Shown: positions 1 through 9,721 of the stretch, in pieces | Layout of the letters: each line of letters begins with the position of its first letter | Position numbering within the stretch: position 1 is the stretch's first letter | From: Thiobacillus sp. | GTDB lineage: Bacteria; Pseudomonadota; Gammaproteobacteria; Burkholderiales; Thiobacillaceae | Assembly: GCF_018780105.1 (NCBI RefSeq) | Contig: NZ_JADMKC010000018.1 | Coordinates: forward strand, 96,060 to 160,059 | DNA length: 64,000 nt | Direction of reading: 5' to 3' | Notes under the pieces: model-generated | The model's database searches: none | What the model was told of the DNA's origin: nothing | Seen by the model: only the letters and a program-made list of their open reading frames with translations | Translations under genes and position numbers: made by a program

Positions 1-1054
1 GCGTTTCGTCGGCCAACGAAGACAATTGGGCGGCGTCGGCCAAATCGCGCTCGCTCACGCCGGCGGCATGCAGGAAATTGCTGGCCTGGCGGTTGCCGAG
101 CGTAATGGTGCCGGTCTTGTCGAGCAGCAGCACGTCGACGTCGCCGGCGGCTTCCACCGCGCGGCCCGAGGTGGCTATGACGTTCTTCGCCATCATGCGG
201 CCCATGCCGGCCACGCCGATGGCGGACAGCAGACCACCGATGGTGGTGGGGATCAAACACACCAGCAGCGCAACCAGTACGGTGACGCTGACCGGCGACC
301 CGCTGCCAGCCGATTGCACACTGAACAGCGAGAACGGCAGCAGGGTCGCGGTGGCGAGCAGGAACACCAGGGTCAGCGCCACCAGCAGGATGGTCAGCGC
401 GATCTCGTTCGGCGTCTTCTGGCGCTTGGCACCTTCCACCATGGCGATCATGCGGTCGAGGAAGGTCTCGCCGGGGTTGACGGCGATCTTCACCACCAGC
501 CAGTCGGACAGCACGCGGGTGCCGCCGGTGACGGCGGAGAAATCGCCGCCCGCCTCGCGGATCACTGGCGCCGACTCGCCGGTGATGGCCGACTCGTCGA
601 CCGAGGCCACGCCTTCGATCACCTCGCCGTCGCCGGGGATGAGTTCGCCGGCGGTAACCAGCACGAAATCGCCCTTGCGCAGGTCTTCCGAATTGACCAC
701 GTGCGTGATGGCGTCGTGGCGCGGCTCCTTCAGCTTCTTGGCCAGCACGGCCTTCTTCATGCCTTTCAGCGCCGCCGCCTGGGCCTTGCCGCGGCCTTCT
801 GCCACGGCTTCGGCAAAGTTGGCAAACAGCACGGTGAACCAGAGCCAGAGGGTGATGGCGAGGATGAAGCCGGTGGGGGCTTCACCATTTCCAGTCAGCG
901 CCTGGATGAACAGGCCGCTGGTGAGCAGGCTGCCCAGCCAGACCACGAACATCACCGGGTTCTTCACCTGGTGGCGGGGCGACAGGCGTTTCACCGCGTC
1001 CCAGGCCGCCGCCTTGATGATGGCGGCGTCATACAGCGTTTGAGTTTTATGCAT
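1..1054 (-). CDS. kdpB: Potassium-transporting P-type ATPase subunit B, 3' part missing at the window edge
   Basis: KdpB is the catalytic subunit of the high-affinity K+ pump KdpFABC. It hydrolyses ATP in the inner membrane while KdpA moves the ion. About 351 codons are visible from the ATG at 1054, which has an AAGGAA ribosome site just upstream. The P-type ATPase phosphorylation motif DKTGT is near residue 312, and the actuator motif TGES is upstream of it. Several hydrophobic segments lie in between. The gene follows kdpA by 10 bases in the same operon. The rest of the protein (nucleotide-binding domain) lies left of the window, where kdpC and probably kdpDE would be expected. Confidence 0.97.
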   Translation of the reverse strand, partial: MHKTQTLYDAAIIKAAAWDAVKRLSPRHQVKNPVMFVVWLGSLLTSGLFIQALTGNGEAPTGFILAITLWLWFTVLFANFAEAVAEGRGKAQAAALKGMKKAVLAKKLKEPRHDAITHVVNSEDLRKGDFVLVTAGELIPGDGEVIEGVASVDESAITGESAPVIREAGGDFSAVTGGTRVLSDWLVVKIAVNPGETFLDRMIAMVEGAKRQKTPNEIALTILLVALTLVFLLATATLLPFSLFSVQSAGSGSPVSVTVLVALLVCLIPTTIGGLLSAIGVAGMGRMMAKNVIATSGRAVEAAGDVDVLLLDKTGTITLGNRQASNFLHAAGVSERDLADAAQLSSLADET

Positions 1055-1064
1055 CACGAATTCC

Positions 1065-2873
1065 TTATTTGACCGAAATCATCTGCAGGTGCTCGACCAC
1101 CGGGCCCAGCGCCAGCGCCGGGACGAAAGTGAGCGCGCCGACGACGACGACGGTACCGATCAGCAGCAGCACGAACAGCGGCGTATGGGTCGGCAGGGTG
1201 CCCGCCGAGGCCGGCACGATCTTCTTGGCGGCGAGCGCGCCGGCGATGGCGAGCACCGGGATCATCACCCAGTAGCGCGCCAGCAGCATCGCGAAGCCCA
1301 GCAGCGTGTTGTAGAAAGGCGTGTTGGCCGACAGTCCGCCAAAGGCGCTGCCGTTGTTGTTGCCAGCCGAGGACAGGGCGTAGAGAACTTCCGAGAAGCC
1401 ATGCGCGCCCGGGTTGAAAATGCCCGCCCGGCCCACGTCGAGACTCACCGCGAGGGCCGCGCCAACCAGCACCACCAGCGGCGGCACCAGGATGGCGACG
1501 GCGGCCATCTTCACCTCGAAGGCCTCGATCTTCTTGCCCAGGTATTCCGGCGTGCGACCGATCATCAGACCGGCGACGAACACGCCGATCAGCGCGAACA
1601 CCAACATGCCGTAGAGGCCCGAACCGACGCCGCCGTAGATCACTTCGCCGAGCTGCATCAGCCACATCGGCACCATGCCGCCGAGGGGGGTATAGGAGTC
1701 GTGCATCGAGTTCACCGAGCCGTTGGAAGCGGCGGTGGTGGCGATGGCCCACAGCGCGGAGTTGGCGATGCCGAAGCGGGTCTCCTTGCCTTCCATGTTG
1801 CCGCCGGCCTGCATGTCGGAGGCCTCAGTGACCAGCCCCAGCCGCTCGAACAGCGGGTTGCCTGACTGCTCGGCGACCGCCGTCACTCCCAGCAATGCAG
1901 TGAACACCACCGTCATGGCAGCGAGGATGGCGCCACCCTGGCGCATGTCGCCGACGAAGCGGCCGAAGGTGAAGCACAGCGCGGCAGGGATGATCAGGAT
2001 CGCCAGCAGTTCCAGGAAGTTGGCGAGCGGCGTCGGGTTCTCCAGCGGATGCGCGGAGTTGACGTTGAAGAAGCCGCCGCCGTTGGTGCCGAGCTGCTTG
2101 ATGGCGATCTGCGAGGCGGCCGGGCCGACGGCGATGGTCTGCTCCGCGACGGCGACCTGTTCCATCACCGGCTGGCCCTGGGCATCGACGACAGGCTCGC
2201 CGTTCGCGCCGGTCTTCGCCTGCTCGTAGCTCACCGACTCGACCAGTTGCGCCTTCTGGTAGGGCGAGAAGCTCTGCACCACGCCCTGGGTGACCAGAGC
2301 CAGCGACAGGATGATGGACAGCGGCAACAGGATGTAGAGCGTGGAACGCACCATGTCGACCCAGAAGTTGCCTACGCCGCCGGCTTCTTTGCGCGTGAAG
2401 CCGCGCATCAGGGCCACCACGACGGCCATGCCGGTTGCAGCGGAGAGGAAGTTCTGCACGCTGAGCCCCAGCATCTGGGTCAGGTAGCTCATAGTCGTCT
2501 CGCCGCCATAGCCCTGCCAGTTGGTGTTGGTGGCAAAGCTGACGGCGGTATTGAAGGACGAGTCAGGCGTGACCGCCGCCAGCCCTTCGGGATTGAGCGG
2601 CAGCCAGACCTGGAAGCGCTGCAGGGCGTAGACCGCGAGGAAGCCCATGAGGTTGAAGGCGATCATCGCGAAGGCGTAGCGGGTCCACGGCATGTCGTCG
2701 CCTGGTTTGACGCCGCAGACGCGATAGAAGAGATTTTCCACCGGCTTGAGCCAGCGGACGAAGCCCGGCAGTTCGTCGCGATAGACGCGGGCCATGTAGA
2801 CGCCCAACGGCCACGCCAGGCCGATCAGGGCGATCAGATACAGGCCCAATTGCATGTAGCCATTGGCAGTCAT
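1065..2873 (-). CDS. kdpA: Potassium-transporting ATPase subunit A
   Basis: This is the K+-binding, channel-like subunit of KdpFABC, 602 residues, the usual family length. It is very hydrophobic with many membrane segments. Family motifs are visible, including [10 protein letters not shown] near residue 116 and GTNGGGFFN in the middle, which belong to selectivity-filter loops of the four pseudo-repeats. The start ATG at 2873 overlaps the kdpF stop codon (ATGA), which supports this start and suggests translational coupling. kdpB follows after 10 bases. Confidence 0.97.
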   Translation of the reverse strand: MTANGYMQLGLYLIALIGLAWPLGVYMARVYRDELPGFVRWLKPVENLFYRVCGVKPGDDMPWTRYAFAMIAFNLMGFLAVYALQRFQVWLPLNPEGLAAVTPDSSFNTAVSFATNTNWQGYGGETTMSYLTQMLGLSVQNFLSAATGMAVVVALMRGFTRKEAGGVGNFWVDMVRSTLYILLPLSIILSLALVTQGVVQSFSPYQKAQLVESVSYEQAKTGANGEPVVDAQGQPVMEQVAVAEQTIAVGPAASQIAIKQLGTNGGGFFNVNSAHPLENPTPLANFLELLAILIIPAALCFTFGRFVGDMRQGGAILAAMTVVFTALLGVTAVAEQSGNPLFERLGLVTEASDMQAGGNMEGKETRFGIANSALWAIATTAASNGSVNSMHDSYTPLGGMVPMWLMQLGEVIYGGVGSGLYGMLVFALIGVFVAGLMIGRTPEYLGKKIEAFEVKMAAVAILVPPLVVLVGAALAVSLDVGRAGIFNPGAHGFSEVLYALSSAGNNNGSAFGGLSANTPFYNTLLGFAMLLARYWVMIPVLAIAGALAAKKIVPASAGTLPTHTPLFVLLLIGTVVVVGALTFVPALALGPVVEHLQMISVK

Positions 2874-2962
2874 GAAAAGTCCTCCGGATAGAACAACACG
2901 GCCAGCAGGTAGGCGAAGATGCCTACCGCGGCAACCAGGGCGATCAGGTAAAGGGTATTCAT
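2870..2962 (-). CDS. kdpF: KdpF, small stabilising subunit of the Kdp pump
   Basis: A 30-residue peptide that is one membrane helix, beginning [16 protein letters not shown] and ending near FYPEDFS. KdpF peptides of about 29 residues sit directly before kdpA and stabilise the KdpABC complex. The stop overlaps the kdpA ATG, and the start overlaps the stop of the preceding small ORF (TGATG). Position, length and the tyrosine-proline ending identify it well despite its size. Confidence 0.88.
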   Translation of the reverse strand: MNTLYLIALVAAVGIFAYLLAVLFYPEDFS

Positions 2963-3051
2963 CAGCGTTTCCTCAAGCTGTCGAAGACGGACACAAGAAC
3001 AGCCGTGAGGGCAAAGAAACCTACGCCCAGGGCGATGTACAGCAGATCCAT
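2962..3051 (-). CDS. Small membrane peptide at the head of the kdp operon
   Basis: A 29-residue [23 protein letters not shown] then a short charged tail ending RKR. It has one predicted membrane helix. A GGAAG ribosome site precedes the ATG, and its stop overlaps the kdpF start by one base, so it looks like a translated, coupled first gene of the operon. Comparable short ORFs precede kdpF in some proteobacteria, but no function is known to me. It could be a second accessory subunit or a leader peptide. The call rests on the ribosome site and coupling, not on homology. Confidence 0.6.
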   Translation of the reverse strand: MDLLYIALGVGFFALTAVLVSVFDSLRKR

Positions 3052-3462
3052 GACACTTCCTTCCAGCGTGAACGGGGACACGCCGAACTATAGGTAGCTG
3101 CCGGTAAAGATGGGGCTAAGACTGGACTGGAAGGTATTAAGAAAACATAAAGCTGCGGAGATACCCCAGACAGGGTGCGCATGCGAGGTCTGACAGTTGA
3201 GCGCCTGTTCGGGGCTGTCGAGGCGTAGATGGTCGCAACGCTTTGCCGGACCAAGACCGTGGGGCGGGCCAGTACGGAAATGAGCCTGGATGTGCTCGCC
3301 TACAATCCCAGGCGCGTCATGACAATTCCTGGAACAGGTGTTCTGATGCTGGCAATGAGGGGGCGTGGGACTTAAAGCACATTAATTTGGGCCAAACAGA
3401 GGCATTCCCCACCCCATGCGCTTCTCCATCCCGCAAGCGTGCCAACCCATTTACACGAGCAA
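3052..3462 (-). promoter_or_regulatory. Kdp operon control region and intergenic space
   Basis: This 411-base stretch separates the kdp operon from radA. No convincing gene is present. Reading toward kdp, a T-rich stretch at 3133-3152 (TTTATGTTTTCTTAATACC) resembles the T-rich KdpE-binding sites of known kdp promoters, and TATAGT at 3087-3092 could be a -10 box. No good -35 is seen, as expected for an activated promoter. The regulator assignment is inference. No clear radA terminator is visible. Confidence 0.4.
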
Positions 3463-4818
3463 TCAGCTTTCCCTGAAAAACCGGATTGCCTCGTCCAATC
3501 GGTGCACGGGGCGAATCTCCATCCCGGCGATTTTCTGCTTGGGCTGGTTGGCAGCCGGCACGATAGCCTGGGTGAAGCCGAGCTTGGCGGCTTCTTTCAA
3601 TCGTTCCTGACCCCGCTGCACCGGGCGGATTTCGCCGGCCAGCCCCACTTCGCCGAACATCACCAGCTTGTCGGGCAGCGGCTGGCTGCGCAGTGACGAC
3701 ACGATCGCCGCCAGCACCGCGAGGTCGGCGGCGGGCTCGCTGATCTTGACGCCACCTACTGCGTTGACGAACACGTCCTGATCGAAGCAGGCGATGCCGG
3801 CGTGGCGATGCAGTACGGCGAGCAGCATGGCGAGCCGGTTCTGTTCCAGGCCCACGCTCAGGCGGCGCGGGTTGGGTGCGTGGCTGCCATCGACCAATGC
3901 CTGGATCTCGACCAGCAGCGGGCGTGTGCCCTCCTGGGTGACCAGCACGCAGGAACCGGGCACCGGTTCGCCATGACGCGAGAGAAAAATGGCCGAGGGG
4001 TTAGACACGCCCTTGAGGCCTTTTTCGGTCATCGCGAACACGCCGATTTCGTTGACTGCGCCAAAGCGGTTCTTGATCGCGCGCACCAGCCGGAAACTCG
4101 ATCCGGTGTCGCCTTCGAAATACAGCACGGTGTCGACGATATGCTCGAGCACGCGCGGGCCGGCGATCGCGCCTTCCTTGGTGACGTGGCCGACCAGGAT
4201 GATCGCGGTGCCGCTCTGCTTGGCGTAGCGCGTCAGCTGCGCCGCGCACTCGCGCACCTGAGCCACCGAGCCGGGCGCGGAGGTCAGCGTTTCGGAGTAG
4301 ACGGTCTGGATCGAATCGATCACCGCGACTTCGGGCTTGAGATCGTCCAGGTGCGCCAGGATGGCTTCGAGGCGGATTTCCGGCAGCACCGGCAGATTCG
4401 CTTCGGGCAGGGAAAGCCGTCGCGCACGCAACGCGACCTGGCGGGCGGATTCTTCGCCGCTGACGTACAGTGCATTCATCCGCGTGGAAAGCTCGGCCAG
4501 GGCCTGCAGCAACAGAGTCGATTTGCCGATGCCGGGATCGCCGCCGATCAGCACCACCCCACCCGGCACCAGGCCGCCGCCCAGCACGCGGTCGAGCTCG
4601 CCGATGTCGGTGGCGATGCGGCTTTCTTCCGAAGCTTCGACGTCGAGCAGGCGCTGCACCTTGCTGCTCGCTGCCAGGCCGGCGAAACGCGGCTTGGTCG
4701 ACTCGGCGATGGTTTCAACCAGGGTGTTCCAGGCGTTGCAGGCCGGACATTGCCCTTGCCACTTGGGCGCCTGGCCGCCGCATTCGGTGCAGGTATAGAC
4801 GGTTTTGGCTTTGGCCAT
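3463..4818 (-). CDS. radA: DNA repair protein RadA
   Basis: RadA is a RecA-like ATPase that drives branch migration of recombination intermediates. The start at 4818 (MAKAKTVYTCTECG) gives 451 residues, the usual length; the reading frame stays open upstream but without family sequence. A four-cysteine zinc finger (CTECG...CPAC) spans residues 10-27. A Walker A motif GGDPGIGKST lies near residue 100, and the RadA-specific KNRFG motif is in the middle. The C-terminal part is Lon-protease-like. It follows cysM by 8 bases, so it is likely cotranscribed with pyrF-ugd-cysM. Confidence 0.96.
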   Translation of the reverse strand: MAKAKTVYTCTECGGQAPKWQGQCPACNAWNTLVETIAESTKPRFAGLAASSKVQRLLDVEASEESRIATDIGELDRVLGGGLVPGGVVLIGGDPGIGKSTLLLQALAELSTRMNALYVSGEESARQVALRARRLSLPEANLPVLPEIRLEAILAHLDDLKPEVAVIDSIQTVYSETLTSAPGSVAQVRECAAQLTRYAKQSGTAIILVGHVTKEGAIAGPRVLEHIVDTVLYFEGDTGSSFRLVRAIKNRFGAVNEIGVFAMTEKGLKGVSNPSAIFLSRHGEPVPGSCVLVTQEGTRPLLVEIQALVDGSHAPNPRRLSVGLEQNRLAMLLAVLHRHAGIACFDQDVFVNAVGGVKISEPAADLAVLAAIVSSLRSQPLPDKLVMFGEVGLAGEIRPVQRGQERLKEAAKLGFTQAIVPAANQPKQKIAGMEIRPVHRLDEAIRFFRES

Positions 4819-4826
4819 GTGGCCGC

Positions 4827-5729
4827 TTATGCCGGGAAGACGCCCGTCGACAGATAGCGGTCGCCGCGGTCGCAGACTATGGAGACGATCACCGCGTTTT
4901 CGACTTCTTTCGACAGCTTCAGGGCGGCCCACAACGCACCGCCGGACGAGATACCGGCGAAGATGCCCTCCTCGCGGGCCATCCGCCGGGTGGTTTCTTC
5001 GGCGTCGTACTGGCCGACGTAAATCATGCTGTCGACACGTTCGTAATCGCAGATGGCGGGCACGTACTCGTCCGGCCATTTGCGGATGCCGGGAATCTGC
5101 GCACCCTCGTTCGGCTGCACGCCGACGATCTGGATATCGGGGTTCTGTTCCTTGAGATAGCGCGAACAGCCCATGATGGTGCCGGTGGTGCCCATGCTGG
5201 AGACGAAATGGGTAATCTTGCCCTGGGTGTCGCGCCAGATTTCCGGGCCGGTGGTGCGGTAGTGCGCTTCCGGATTGTCGGGGTTGGAAAACTGGTCGAG
5301 GATCTTGCCGATGCCCTGCTTTTCCATCGCAATCGCCAGATCGCGCGCCCCTTCCATACCTGCCTCCTTGCTCACCAGCTGCAGCTCGGCGCCGAAGGCG
5401 CGCATGGTCTGGCGCCGTTCGATCGACAGGTGTTCGGGCATGATAAGAATCATCTTGTAGCCGCGCATCGCCGCCGCCATCGCCAGCGCGATGCCGGTGT
5501 TGCCGCTGGTCGCCTCGATCAGGGTGTCGCCGGGCTTGATGTCGCCGCGCGCCTGCGCCGCATCGATCATCGACAGGGCCGGACGATCCTTCACCGAGCC
5601 GGCCGGATTATTGCCTTCGAGCTTGGCGAGGATGATGTTGCTGGTAAGGCCCGGCATGCGCTTGAGACGCACCAGCGGCGTGTTGCCAACCGTGTCTTCG
5701 ATGGATTTGTAGGGATTCGTGTCCGTCAT
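4827..5729 (-). CDS. cysM: Cysteine synthase B (O-acetylserine sulfhydrylase)
   Basis: This PLP enzyme makes cysteine from O-acetylserine and sulfide or thiosulfate. The PLP lysine is in GSVKDRPA at about residue 47, and the phosphate-binding loop EATSGNTGIALA is present. The start at 5729 (MTDTNPYKS) gives 300 residues. An in-frame ATG at 5741 would add four residues, and neither start has a strong ribosome site. The sequence is closer to CysM than CysK in length and in its GSSMGTTGT-like region. It lies between ugd and radA on the same strand. Confidence 0.92.
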   Translation of the reverse strand: MTDTNPYKSIEDTVGNTPLVRLKRMPGLTSNIILAKLEGNNPAGSVKDRPALSMIDAAQARGDIKPGDTLIEATSGNTGIALAMAAAMRGYKMILIMPEHLSIERRQTMRAFGAELQLVSKEAGMEGARDLAIAMEKQGIGKILDQFSNPDNPEAHYRTTGPEIWRDTQGKITHFVSSMGTTGTIMGCSRYLKEQNPDIQIVGVQPNEGAQIPGIRKWPDEYVPAICDYERVDSMIYVGQYDAEETTRRMAREEGIFAGISSGGALWAALKLSKEVENAVIVSIVCDRGDRYLSTGVFPA

Positions 5730-5757
5730 GTCCGCATCCATTCAAGCGCGCAGCTCA

Positions 5758-7080
5758 TTACTGCCGCCCGATCGGCAGGTAGTCGAAGCCCATGTCGCGC
5801 ATGGCTTGCGGCTCGTAGAGGTTGCGTCCGTCGAAAACCAGCGGGCTCGTGAGCAGCGACTTCATGGTATCGAAGTTGGGGCTGCGGAATACTTTCCATT
5901 CGGTGACGATCAGCAGCGCATCGGCGCCCTTCAGCGCATCCATCGGACTGTCGACCAGCAGCAGGTCTGCGCGTTCGCCGTAGATGCGGCGGGTTTCCTC
6001 CATCGCCGCCGGATCGTAGGCCGATACGCTCGCACCCATCGCCCACAGCGCTTCCAGCATGCTGCGGCTGGGCGCTTCGCGCATGTCGTCGGTGTTGGGC
6101 TTGAATGCAAGCCCCCACATGGCGAAACGCTTGCCCTTGAGATCGGTACCCAGACGCGCGGTCAGCTTGTTCACCAGCACCTGCTTTTGCGCTTCGTTGG
6201 CTTCTTCCACAGCGTCGAGCACGCGCAGCGTGATGCCGTTTTCCTGGCCGGTGCGGCGCAGCGCCTGCACGTCCTTGGGGAAGCACGAACCGCCGTAGCC
6301 GCAACCGGCATACAGGAAGTGATAGCCGATGCGCGGATCGGAACCGATGCCATGGCGCACCTGCTCGATGTCGGCGCCGAGCTTTTCCGCCAGCACGGCA
6401 AGTTCGTTCATGAAGGAAATGCGCGTCGCCAGCATGGCGTTGGCGGCGTACTTGGTGAGCTCGGCGCTGCGCACGTCCATCACGGTGAGACGGTCGTGAT
6501 TGCGCTGGAACGGCGCGTACAACTGGCGCAGCAAGGCGGTGGCGCGCTCGCTGTCGGTGCCAATCACGATACGGTCGGGTTTCATGAAATCGTCCACCGC
6601 CGCACCCTCTTTGAGAAACTCGGGATTGGAGGCGACGTTGAACTCGAGCGCGACGCCGCGCTTGCCCAACTCTTCCTGCAGGGCGGCCCTCACCTTGTCG
6701 GCGGTGCCGACCGGTACGGTGGATTTGTCGACGACCAGTTTGTAGCCCTGCATGTGGCGGCCGATGTTGCGAGCCGCGGCGACGACGTATTGCAGGTCGG
6801 CCGAGCCGTCTTCGTCCGGCGGCGTGCCCACTGCGATGAACTGGATTTCACCGTAGGCCACCGACTCTTCGATATCGGTGGTGAAGGACAGGCGGCCTGC
6901 CGCGACGTTGCGGCGCACCATGTCCTGCAGCCCGGGTTCGTAAATGGGAATGCCGCCGGCTTTCAACGTGTCGATCTTTTTCGCGTCGAGATCGAGGCAC
7001 AACACCTCGTTTCCGACTTCTGCCAGGCAGGTTCCGGTGACCAGACCCACATACCCGGTGCCAATGACGGTAATTTTCAC
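5758..7080 (-). CDS. ugd: UDP-glucose 6-dehydrogenase
   Basis: Oxidises UDP-glucose to UDP-glucuronate with NAD+, supplying precursors for surface polysaccharide or LPS. The product is 440 residues. It has the N-terminal Rossmann motif [10 protein letters not shown] and the catalytic cysteine in [12 protein letters not shown]. The start is a GTG at 7080, which shares bases with the pyrF stop (GTGA) and is preceded by a GGGGAGA ribosome site. An ATG-started frame runs further upstream, but into pyrF and without family sequence. It is translationally coupled to pyrF and followed by cysM. Confidence 0.95.
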   Translation of the reverse strand: MKITVIGTGYVGLVTGTCLAEVGNEVLCLDLDAKKIDTLKAGGIPIYEPGLQDMVRRNVAAGRLSFTTDIEESVAYGEIQFIAVGTPPDEDGSADLQYVVAAARNIGRHMQGYKLVVDKSTVPVGTADKVRAALQEELGKRGVALEFNVASNPEFLKEGAAVDDFMKPDRIVIGTDSERATALLRQLYAPFQRNHDRLTVMDVRSAELTKYAANAMLATRISFMNELAVLAEKLGADIEQVRHGIGSDPRIGYHFLYAGCGYGGSCFPKDVQALRRTGQENGITLRVLDAVEEANEAQKQVLVNKLTARLGTDLKGKRFAMWGLAFKPNTDDMREAPSRSMLEALWAMGASVSAYDPAAMEETRRIYGERADLLLVDSPMDALKGADALLIVTEWKVFRSPNFDTMKSLLTSPLVFDGRNLYEPQAMRDMGFDYLPIGRQ

Positions 7081-7784
7081 GCTGTCTCCCCAGACTTGTG
7101 TAACTCGAATTGTATTTGCTGCAAGGCGACCAGCGGGTCGACTGCAGCCGTAATCGGACGACCGATCACCAGATCGGTGGCGCCTGCGTTCAAGGCTTGC
7201 TGCGGCGTCATGACCCGACGCTGGTCGCCCACCTCGGCGCCGGCCGGGCGAATGCCGGGCGTCACCAGGCGGAAATGGACGCCCAGCTCGCTGCGCAGCA
7301 TCGAGGCCTCCTGCGCGGAGCAGACTACGCCGTCCAGTTTGCATTGTTGTGTAAGCCGCGCCAGGCGCAACACCTGATCGGCGGGGGCTGCGGCCACGCC
7401 GACTTCGCCCAGGTCTTCGGCACTCATGCTGGTCAGCACCGTGACGGCGATCAGCAACGGCCGCGGTCCGTCTCCGAGCGCCTCGCGGGCAGCGGTCATC
7501 ATGCGCGAGCCGCCCGAGGCGTGGACGTTAAGCATCCACACGCCCAGCCCGGCCGCCGCGCGGCAGGCTGCTGCGACGGTATTGGGAATGTCGTGAAACT
7601 TGAGGTCGAGAAAAACCTCATAGCCGCGCGCAACCAGCGCTCGCACGAAGTCCGGGCCGGCGACCGTGAACAGCTCCTTGCCGACTTTGAGCCGGCACAG
7701 CGCAGGGTCGAGCCGGTCCACCAGCTTCAGCGCGGATGCCGCATCGGCAAAATCCAGCGCCACAATGATTTTTGTCGAATTCAC
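7077..7784 (-). CDS. pyrF: Orotidine 5'-phosphate decarboxylase
   Basis: Last step of UMP synthesis. The active-site motif [10 protein letters not shown] holds the catalytic lysine and aspartate, and the (beta/alpha)8 barrel pattern fits the family. I chose the GTG at 7784 ([15 protein letters not shown]) because an AGGTAAG ribosome site precedes it and family proteins start at this point. An in-frame ATG at 7811 lacks a good site and would add nine residues. It lies 42 bases after lapB and overlaps ugd by four bases. Confidence 0.93.
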   Translation of the reverse strand: MNSTKIIVALDFADAASALKLVDRLDPALCRLKVGKELFTVAGPDFVRALVARGYEVFLDLKFHDIPNTVAAACRAAAGLGVWMLNVHASGGSRMMTAAREALGDGPRPLLIAVTVLTSMSAEDLGEVGVAAAPADQVLRLARLTQQCKLDGVVCSAQEASMLRSELGVHFRLVTPGIRPAGAEVGDQRRVMTPQQALNAGATDLVIGRPITAAVDPLVALQQIQFELHKSGETA

Positions 7785-7826
7785 AATCTTACCTGCTGTT
7801 GAAACTTGCATGCTGAGTCTTGCATC

Positions 7827-8993
7827 TCAGCTTTCCCCTTCGTGCCGTTCGGGATCGAAACTGTCCCAGCGGCCGCATGCCGGGCAACGCCAGAAGAACT
7901 GCTTGGCCTTGAAACCGCAGCTGTCGCACTGGTAGCGCATCATGCGCTGGCTGTGCGCGGCCACCAGGCTTTTTTCCACCTGCAGCAATTCGCGCTCGCC
8001 CGGCTCGGCGTTCACCAGTTGCGCTTCCAGCAGGCGATCCAGCGTCCGCAGGCTGGGGTTGCGGCGCAGTTCCTCGCGTGCAAGCTGGGTTGCAGCTGCC
8101 GCACCCTCGGTTTCCGAAACCGCCAGATAGAGTGCGCTGAATACATCCTGCGAGGGTTGCCGTGCGTACAGGGCGCGCAGCCATTGCACGCCTTCCTGCA
8201 GCCGCCCCAGTTGCCGATAACTGCCCAGCACGCGCTCGACGACCAGCGCCATGTGGACCGTGCTTTGAGTCTCCACCAGACGCCAGTCCGCAATCGCGGC
8301 TTTGTGCTGTCCGGCCGCCGCGTCGAGGTCGCCTGCCATCAGGTTGGCGCGTACCGACTGGCGGTTCGTCGCCAGCGCCTGCTGCAGATGGGCTGCAGCG
8401 GCCTCGGGCTGGCCGCGGGCGGCGTCAAGCAAGGCCAGTTCGCAGTAAAAATGGGCAATGTCGGCGTTGAGCGGTTTGCTGGTGTCTTTCTCCAGCTCAC
8501 GCGCCGCGTCGATGGCTTTTTGCCAGTCCTTTTCCTGCACGTAGATTTCCAGAAGATAGGTGCGGGCCAGGCCGTGCTGCGGGGTTTCCAGCAGCTTGCC
8601 GAACACCTGTTCGGCGCGATCGAGCAAGCCGGCCTTCAGATAGTCCTGACCGAGTTCGCCCTGCGCGCGCAGACGCTGCTCTTCCGCCAGTCCTTCGCGT
8701 TCCAGCAGGTTTTCGTGCATGCGGATGGCACGGTCCAGTTCGCCGCGACGGCGAAACAATGCGCCGAGCGCAAAATGCAGGTCGATAGTTTCGGGTTCGA
8801 GCTTGACGACTTCGAGAAAGGCTTCGATCGCCTTGTCGGGCTGCTCGTTGAGCAAAAAGTTCAGACCGCGGAAATACGAGTTGGGCAGTGCGCGGGATTC
8901 GGTGACCACCTGCTTGATATCGACTCGCGCGGCCAGCCAGCCCAATACGAAAAACAGGGGAAAGGCCAGCAGCCACCAGATTTCAAATTCCAT
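7827..8993 (-). CDS. lapB: LPS assembly protein LapB (TPR and rubredoxin-like domains)
   Basis: LapB (YciM) is an inner-membrane-anchored TPR protein that controls LPS level through FtsH-dependent LpxC turnover. The 388 residues start with one membrane helix (EFEIWWLLAFPLFFVLGWLA). TPR units fill about residues 35-340. A C-terminal rubredoxin-type metal site has two CxxC pairs (CDSC and CPAC). It directly follows lapA with a five-base gap, the usual lapA-lapB pair. Confidence 0.95.
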   Translation of the reverse strand: MEFEIWWLLAFPLFFVLGWLAARVDIKQVVTESRALPNSYFRGLNFLLNEQPDKAIEAFLEVVKLEPETIDLHFALGALFRRRGELDRAIRMHENLLEREGLAEEQRLRAQGELGQDYLKAGLLDRAEQVFGKLLETPQHGLARTYLLEIYVQEKDWQKAIDAARELEKDTSKPLNADIAHFYCELALLDAARGQPEAAAAHLQQALATNRQSVRANLMAGDLDAAAGQHKAAIADWRLVETQSTVHMALVVERVLGSYRQLGRLQEGVQWLRALYARQPSQDVFSALYLAVSETEGAAAATQLAREELRRNPSLRTLDRLLEAQLVNAEPGERELLQVEKSLVAAHSQRMMRYQCDSCGFKAKQFFWRCPACGRWDSFDPERHEGES

Positions 8994-8998
8994 TTGGT

Positions 8999-9289
8999 TT
9001 ACACCACCGGGATATCGGGTTGCGTGATGGTGATATCCAGGTCGTTTTCCCGCCCCTTGCGGGTGGCTTCCCGCCGCAAGCGGAAAATGCTGGGCAACAA
9101 GGCCAGCACACCGGTCAGTACACCCAGCACAAACGCCAGCCCCAGCATGACGATCAGCGGGGCCTGCCAGACTTGACCCAGATAGCCGTTGAACTGGATG
9201 CTGTGGCTGTTTTTCAAGGCAAAACCCAATACCAGCAGGAATACGAGCAGTTTGAGCGCCAGCCCCAGATATCGGGTGATGTTTTTCAT
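8999..9289 (-). CDS. lapA: LapA family small inner-membrane protein
   Basis: A 96-residue protein starting MKNITRYLGLALKLLVF, with two membrane helices and a charged C-terminus, matching the LapA (DUF1049) family that partners LapB in LPS control. The frame stays open upstream to 9427, but that part crosses the ihfB terminator, so the ATG at 9289 is preferred. It lies between the ihfB terminator and lapB. Confidence 0.88.
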   Translation of the reverse strand: MKNITRYLGLALKLLVFLLVLGFALKNSHSIQFNGYLGQVWQAPLIVMLGLAFVLGVLTGVLALLPSIFRLRREATRKGRENDLDITITQPDIPVV

Positions 9290-9349
9290 GGATGGTTGCG
9301 TATCGGTCGTGCCCGCCATTCTACCTTTCCGGCCGGGCTTCAAAAAGAA

Positions 9350-9384
9350 CGCGCCAAAAGAAAACGGCGCTTGCGCGCCGTTTT
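9350..9384 (-). terminator. Rho-independent terminator after ihfB
   Basis: A perfect 10-bp stem AAAACGGCGC / GCGCCGTTTT with a TTGC loop at 9361-9384. Read on the minus strand it is followed by a T-rich tail (TTTTCTTTTGG). It sits 50-85 bases after the ihfB stop and separates the rpsA-ihfB run from lapAB. Confidence 0.85.
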
Positions 9385-9433
9385 CATTTGCCTGATTTGA
9401 TTGCATCCGCTGACCTGAACGCAACATCGCGTA

Positions 9434-9718
9434 TCAAAGTGGAAAATCCACCCTGTCACGCAGCTCCTTGCCCGCCTTGAAGTGCGGCACGTACTTGGCC
9501 GGAACCTGTACGCGCTCGCCCGATTTGGGGTTGCGACCGAGACGCGCGGGCCGGAAGCTCAGGCTGAAGCTGCCAAAGCCACGGATTTCAATACGCTCGC
9601 CGCGCGACAGGTTTTTCGCCAGCGCGTCGAGGATCGTTTTCACCGCCATCTCGATATCCGCAACCGAAAACTGCGAATGCCGCGCCGCCAGTTGAGCAAT
9701 CAACTCGGACTTGGTCAT
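9434..9718 (-). CDS. ihfB: Integration host factor beta subunit
   Basis: A 94-residue DNA-bending HU/IHF protein. The family beta-arm signature [20 protein letters not shown] is visible. The N-terminus [11 protein letters not shown] and the position directly after rpsA (three bases after its stop) are typical of ihfB rather than ihfA. It is followed by a strong terminator. Confidence 0.96.
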   Translation of the reverse strand: MTKSELIAQLAARHSQFSVADIEMAVKTILDALAKNLSRGERIEIRGFGSFSLSFRPARLGRNPKSGERVQVPAKYVPHFKAGKELRDRVDFPL

Positions 9719-9721
9719 GGA

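Noticed and set aside
26..1072. Two plus-strand open frames opposite kdpB
   Set aside because: They are antisense to clear P-type ATPase sequence and show no family motif.
3021..3476. Two ~77-codon ORFs upstream of kdp
   Set aside because: No ribosome site, no recognisable domain, and they overlap the kdp control region and the small peptide gene.
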